From NCBI GenBank assembly GCA_030019475.1, contig JASEER010000005.1, positions 33,043 through 83,543 on the forward strand: DNA of 50,501 bases. Direction: 5' to 3'. Position 1 is the stretch's first letter, and each line of letters opens with the position of its first letter. The DNA is from Thermoanaerobacterales bacterium (lineage in GTDB: Bacteria > Bacillota > Desulfotomaculia > Desulfotomaculales > JASEER01). Below the pieces are notes generated by a model. The model was not told the DNA's origin. It worked only from the letters and a program-made list of their open reading frames with translations, and did no database searches. Positions 47,112-50,501 of the stretch are shown piece after piece. The position numbers were made by a program, and so were the translations under genes.

Positions 47112-47504
47112 TTATCCCTCCCCCGAGTAGATGACGGAGGCCGTCGGCGACTCCCAAACCCGTACAGCGCGCATCTTGAGGCGAGGATTGACGGCCGCCA
47201 GGCGCACGGCCACGGTGGCGAAAATGTGGCGGGCGATGTTCTCCGCGGTGGGTATGCGCAGCGGGTCCGGACCCATAAAGGGCGGCAGTTCGTTCAACAG
47301 ACGGTGGTCCAGCTCCCCCACCGCCTCATATACTGCGGCCTTAAGATTCCAAAAATCCACCACCATGCCCGTCGCCGGATCAAGCTGTCCGGCCACTGAG
47401 ACTTCAACCTTCCAGGTGTGCCCGTGCAACCGCCGGCACTCGGCCGGATGACCCGGGATCTGGTGGGCTGCCGCAAAGCGGGTGGCGACAGTAAGTTCAT
47501 ACAT
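47112..47504 (-). CDS. queD: 6-carboxy-5,6,7,8-tetrahydropterin synthase QueD
   Basis: Converts 7,8-dihydroneopterin triphosphate to 6-carboxytetrahydropterin, second step of preQ0 synthesis. About 130 residues. Zinc ligands and catalytic Cys are visible in RFAAAHQIPGHPAECRRLHGHTWKVEV (H, C, HGH), and the later LDHRLLNELPPF and PTAENIARHIF are family blocks. I choose ATG 47504 because AAGGAGGGG is seven bases away; a TTG two codons earlier is too close to that site. First gene of the seven-gene operon. Confidence 0.95.
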   Translation of the reverse strand: MYELTVATRFAAAHQIPGHPAECRRLHGHTWKVEVSVAGQLDPATGMVVDFWNLKAAVYEAVGELDHRLLNELPPFMGPDPLRIPTAENIARHIFATVAVRLAAVNPRLKMRAVRVWESPTASVIYSGEG

Positions 47505-47536
47505 TGCCAAACCCCTCCTTCGGCCGGTTCCCTTCT

Positions 47537-47570
47537 ATTATGCGCGAAGATCCGGGTCCTGACCAGGACC
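47537..47570 (-). promoter_or_regulatory. Promoter of the queuosine operon with overlapping palindrome
   Basis: On the minus strand TGGTCA (47565-47560), a 17-base spacer and CATAAT (47542-47537). The -35 box is inside a perfect 7+7 palindrome GGTCCTG-GT-CAGGACC (47570-47555), a plausible operator. The palindrome lies about 50 bases upstream of the queD start. No preQ1 riboswitch was recognised in the short leader. Confidence 0.5.
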
Positions 47571-47573
47571 AAA

Positions 47574-47599
47574 TAAAAAAGGCCGCCTGTAGCGGCGGC
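47574..47599 (-). terminator. Terminator after the TPR gene
   Basis: On the minus strand GCCGCC, loop GCTACA, GGCGGC, then CTTTTTT. It ends the TPR transcript just before the promoter of the que operon. Confidence 0.85.
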
Positions 47600-47628
47600 G
47601 GCACGGGTGGTGCGAAGGGCAAAGCGGC

Positions 47629-48768
47629 TTATCCAGTCAGTCCCAAGGCACGGTTATACGCCTCGGTGGCCTCCCGGTCGCGTCCGAGAGCGGCGAGCAG
47701 GTCGCCGCGAAGTCCCCAGACGAACTGGTTGGCGGGCTCCTCGGCCAGGAGCCGGTCATAAACGGCCATGGCCTCGGGCGCCCGGTTCAGGTGTACCAGG
47801 CAGGCCCCGCGGTTCGCTCTGAAAATGCGGTTTTGGGGATCAAGCTCAATGGCCCGTTCGTAATGGGCGAGGGCGTCCTCGTAGCGCCCGGCTCTTTCCA
47901 GGCACAGGGCGAAGTTGTTATACAGGGTGGCGTCACGGGCATGGAACCGCAGGGCGGTTTCGTAGGCGGCGATGGCTTCCTCCAGGCGGTTAAGGCGTTC
48001 ATAGCACGCGGCCAGGTTGTTTAGCACGGTCAGGTCGTCCGGGACCAGCCGGTGGGCCAGTTTATAACAAAGGATGGCTTCCCGGGGACGGCCCAGGTGG
48101 TAGAGGACGTAACCTTTGTTGTTTAGGATGTCGACCGAATCAAGTCCTGCACGCTGCGCCCTGTCATAGTGCTTGAGCGCCTCCGCGAAACGCCCCAGCT
48201 TGCTGAGGGCCAGGCCCGTGTTAAAAGAAACCTCCGGGCCGGCTCCGCCCGCATTCCGCGCCTCCTCGAAGTGACTTAGCGCCTCCCGCGGCCGCCCCAG
48301 GGCCAGGAGGGCGACACCCTTGTTATTCAGGACCGAAACGCCGGCCCCGCGACCGGCCAGGGTTAGCCTGTCGTAACAGGTGAGCGCCTTCTCCGGTTCC
48401 CCGGCGTTAAGGTACCAGTTCCCCAGGGCCATAAGGACGGCGCTACGGTCCCCGAGGATCCCGCCCTGGTCGCCGGCGCAGGACTCCTCGAGCCACGCGA
48501 TAAAGTTGTCGGGCTCCACGGCGCAGTTTGCCAGGTGGTAGTGCCAGGCGGCGCGGTCCAGTTGGCCCCTGCGCAGGTAAAGCCGGCCGGCCTCCAGGTG
48601 TAGCTCGGGGTGCCCGGTTTGCGACTGCAGGCTCCTTTCAAGAAAACTCAGGGCCTTGCTTTCGGCGCCGGCGGACTTGAGGAGTCGGTGGGCGAAATAC
48701 CAGAAACGGCTGCGGTCGGCCAGGCGTTTGAACCCGCTCAGGGGGTTTTTGACAAAGATCCAATACAC
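47629..48768 (-). CDS. Tetratricopeptide repeat protein
   Basis: A 379-residue soluble protein made largely of TPR units. Repeats with the W-LG-Y-A-F-A-P spacing can be followed from about residue 45 to the end, e.g. LNNKGVALLALGRPREALSHFEEA, FNTGLALSKLGRFAEALKHYDRA, LNNLAACYERLNRLEEAIAAYETAL and YNNFALCLERAGRYEDALAHYERAIELDP. About eight to nine repeats are visible. No signal peptide or enzyme domain. I use GTG 48768 because GGGGAG lies seven bases upstream. It probably serves as a protein-binding scaffold; partner unknown. Confidence 0.88.
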   Translation of the reverse strand: MYWIFVKNPLSGFKRLADRSRFWYFAHRLLKSAGAESKALSFLERSLQSQTGHPELHLEAGRLYLRRGQLDRAAWHYHLANCAVEPDNFIAWLEESCAGDQGGILGDRSAVLMALGNWYLNAGEPEKALTCYDRLTLAGRGAGVSVLNNKGVALLALGRPREALSHFEEARNAGGAGPEVSFNTGLALSKLGRFAEALKHYDRAQRAGLDSVDILNNKGYVLYHLGRPREAILCYKLAHRLVPDDLTVLNNLAACYERLNRLEEAIAAYETALRFHARDATLYNNFALCLERAGRYEDALAHYERAIELDPQNRIFRANRGACLVHLNRAPEAMAVYDRLLAEEPANQFVWGLRGDLLAALGRDREATEAYNRALGLTG

Positions 48769-48892
48769 TGCGCATCTCCCCTCCTTACCCAGAAGGGGTT
48801 TCGGCACAGCGTATACCTTTTCCTGCCATGAATACCATAATTCGTACTACAATCCCCGAGCCAAAGCGCGGCTCTTCGACATCGCAGGGGGA

Positions 48893-49564
48893 TCAGTCGG
48901 GCCAGGAACGCATTATATTAACGCCGGAGCTTGTCCCCAACCTGTCGGCACCCGCCTCGAGCATCGCCAGGGCCGTCGCCAGATCGCGGATTCCTCCGGC
49001 GGCCTTAAGGCCGAAATGAGGGCCCAGAGCGTCCCGCAGAAGGCGGACGTCATCGATGTTGGTGCCTGCCGGCCCGAAGCCGGTGGCGGTTTTGACGGCG
49101 TCGGCGCCGGCCCCCGTGGCCACCCAGCAGCCGAGCATCTTTTCGTTACGTGTCAGGTAGGCGGTTTCAATAATCAGCTTGACGTAGATGTCACGGCGCA
49201 CATCCCTGGCGCCTTCGATCACCCTGTCGGCCTCGGACATCAGGAAGGGCCCGTCGCCCTCCTTGAGGGCGCCGATGTTCAGAACGACGTCCATCTCGTC
49301 GGTTCCGTTCAAGGCCGCCTGGCGTGCCTCCGCGACCTTGGCCTCGATGGTATTGTTGCCATGGGGGAAACCGATGACCGTGCAGACCTTGACGCCGCTT
49401 CCCTGGAGTGCACGGGCCGCCGCGGTCACAAAACATGGGGCCACACATACGGCACCGAACCCGTATTCCCGGGCTTCGGCACACAGTCGTTTGATGTCAT
49501 CGGTAACGGCTTCTGGGCGAAGGTTTGTGTGATCGATCAGGCGGGCGAACTCGGAACGCGTGAT
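48893..49564 (-). CDS. deoC: Deoxyribose-phosphate aldolase
   Basis: Splits deoxyribose-5-phosphate to glyceraldehyde-3-phosphate and acetaldehyde, in deoxynucleoside breakdown. Motifs: LIDHTNLRPEAV, FGAVCVAPCFVTAA, VCTVIGFPHGNNTIEAKVAEA, GTDEMDVVLNIGALKEGD, VKLIIETAYLT and VKTATGFGP (Schiff-base lysine). The ATG at 49630 is in frame but has no ribosome binding site and overlaps ddl by 37 bases. A perfect AAGGAGGAG (49579-49571) lies six bases before an in-frame ATC at 49564, giving 223 residues, the Bacillus length. I use that, but an ATC start is very rare. Confidence 0.9.
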   Translation of the reverse strand: MTRSEFARLIDHTNLRPEAVTDDIKRLCAEAREYGFGAVCVAPCFVTAAARALQGSGVKVCTVIGFPHGNNTIEAKVAEARQAALNGTDEMDVVLNIGALKEGDGPFLMSEADRVIEGARDVRRDIYVKLIIETAYLTRNEKMLGCWVATGAGADAVKTATGFGPAGTNIDDVRLLRDALGPHFGLKAAGGIRDLATALAMLEAGADRLGTSSGVNIMRSWPD

Positions 49565-49593
49565 ACCAATCTCCTCCTTATCAGTGATGCCGA

Positions 49594-50501
49594 TTACGTC
49601 TCTGTAGCCAGTTCCACAAGCTTCAGGCATAAGTCGGGAAAGCCGATTCCCGCGGCACGTGCCGCGTCGGGGTAAAGGCTGACCGCCGTCATGCCGGGAA
49701 GAGTGTTGACCTCCAGGATCATAGGGCCCGCCAGCCCGACAATGAAATCCACCCGCGCCAGGCCGCTACATCCCAGGAGCTTGAAAACCCTGCGGGCGAG
49801 CCCGCCGATCTCGTCCTGTACAGCCTGGGGCAGGTGCGGCGGAATGATGTGCGTACTCTGCCCCGGGGTGTACTTGGCGTGATAGTCATATACCCCGGTG
49901 GCGGAGACAATTTCAATGAGCGGCAGCACCACCGGATCCTGGTTGCCCAGCAGGCCGGCAGTGACTTCAATCCCCTGGACGAATTCCTCGGCCAGGGCCT
50001 CTCTGCCGTAGCGGAAGGCCAGTTCCAGGCCGGGCAATACGTCCTCTCGCCGGTGGGCAAAAGTAATGCCGATCGTGGAGCCCTGCATCGGCGGCTTGAT
50101 GACCATTGGCAGTCCGACCTGATCCAGTACCTCGCCGGCCAGGTCTTCCAGCCCGCCCGTTCCGCCTGTCGGCGCCTGCACGGCGATAAAGCGCGGAGTG
50201 GGAAGGCCTTCAGAGAGGAGGAGACGCTTCGTGGTCGTCTTATGCATGGCGATGGCGCTGGCCAGGACTCCCGAACCTGTATAGGGAACCTGCAGCATTT
50301 CCAGGACCCCCTGGATCGTACCATCCTCACCGCCTTTGCCGTGGAGGGCAAGGAAGGCCACATCGATTCCGGCCTCCATAATCTGACGCGGGGGGTTCTC
50401 ACCGATGTCTATGGCCACGACGTTGCAGCCCCGGTCCTGCAACGCGGCCATAACCGCCCTGCCGCTGGCCAGGGATACTTCCCTCTCCGCAGAAAGACCG
50501 C
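49594..50501 (-). CDS. ddl: D-alanine-D-alanine ligase (partial at the right edge)
   Basis: ATP-grasp ligase that makes the D-Ala-D-Ala dipeptide of peptidoglycan. About 302 codons are present; only the first few residues are beyond the edge. The near-N-terminal stretch GLSAEREVSLASGRAVMAAL corresponds to the conserved GGxSSEREVSLxSG. FLALHGKGGEDGTIQGVLEML, YTGSGVLASAIAMHK, VIKPPMQGSTIGI, DYHAKYTPGQSTHIIPP, and RVDFIVGLAGPMILEVNTLPGMT follow. Stop at 49594, about 30 bases before deoC. Confidence 0.95.
   Translation of the reverse strand, partial: GLSAEREVSLASGRAVMAALQDRGCNVVAIDIGENPPRQIMEAGIDVAFLALHGKGGEDGTIQGVLEMLQVPYTGSGVLASAIAMHKTTTKRLLLSEGLPTPRFIAVQAPTGGTGGLEDLAGEVLDQVGLPMVIKPPMQGSTIGITFAHRREDVLPGLELAFRYGREALAEEFVQGIEVTAGLLGNQDPVVLPLIEIVSATGVYDYHAKYTPGQSTHIIPPHLPQAVQDEIGGLARRVFKLLGCSGLARVDFIVGLAGPMILEVNTLPGMTAVSLYPDAARAAGIGFPDLCLKLVELATET

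Noticed and set aside
47505-47536. preQ1 riboswitch before queD
   Set aside because: The leader between the candidate promoter and queD is about 30 bases, too short, and no preQ1 aptamer pattern was seen.
1-50501. CRISPR arrays, insertion sequences, prophage or integrase genes, rRNA
   Set aside because: No regularly spaced repeats, transposase motifs or phage genes were seen on either strand.

Overview
The window is about 50.5 kb of GC-rich, densely packed chromosome from a spore-forming member of the Firmicutes. It most resembles the Clostridia of the Desulfotomaculum/Pelotomaculum/Moorella kind. The evidence is the sporulation set (spoIIP, spmA, spmB, ytfJ/gerW, spoIIAA-spoIIAB-sigF, dacF, spoVAC-AD-AE, spoVB), a T-box riboswitch, strong AGGAGG ribosome binding sites, frequent TTG/GTG starts, and Peptococcaceae-style gene fusions (IspH joined to S1 repeats; DHH-CBS-tRNA nucleotidyltransferase). 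No phage, transposase, CRISPR array or rRNA was seen. Assignment is from protein recognition only; no search was run.

Almost everything lies on the minus strand and reads right to left. From the left edge: a PurS/PurL-like gene that runs off the window, plsY, der, a PDZ-radical SAM-DUF512 protein, two DUF3189 proteins, spoIIP and a DUF1614 membrane protein (1-6.5 kb). Next come ispH-S1, plsC and cmk (6.7-10 kb), then the aromatic amino-acid block aroA, tyrA, aroF, hisC (10-15 kb) with an unexplained 335-base gap before aroA. An HD-GYP gene, aroH, an unknown gene, rluB, spmB, spmA, ytfJ and a DUF2953 gene follow (15-20 kb). Then come trpS, a site-2 protease, the tRNA nucleotidyltransferase fusion, lysA and a TrpB2 enzyme (20-27.2 kb). 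The spoVA, dodecin, sigF-spoIIAB-spoIIAA and dacF cluster (27.4-32.5 kb) keeps the Bacillus order, with dodecin placed between sigF and spoVAC.

The plus strand holds three units. A tRNA-Trp gene has its own near-consensus promoter and terminator (32.6 kb). A T-box-controlled LivKHMGF amino-acid ABC transporter operon spans 34.5-39.6 kb. spoVB (42-43.5 kb) diverges from an EF-G-like gene. Between the first two, on the minus strand, sit a zinc-type ABC binding lipoprotein without permease or ATPase and an unrecognised 222-residue protein.

The right end (43.5-47.6 kb) is one operon, queD-queC-DUF366-queE-folE-ypmA-surE. It contains every enzyme from GTP to preQ0, the precursor of queuosine. Beyond it are a TPR protein, deoC and a nearly complete D-Ala-D-Ala ligase cut by the window edge.

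Most of the window is core metabolism and sporulation. The least explained parts are the gap before aroA, the terminator-type leader of hisC, the T-box whose specifier triplet does not look branched-chain, a palindrome over the -35 box of the queuosine operon, DUF366 inside that operon, the orphan zinc-binding lipoprotein pair, and two genes (spoVAC, deoC) whose ribosome binding sites point to CTG and ATC start codons.
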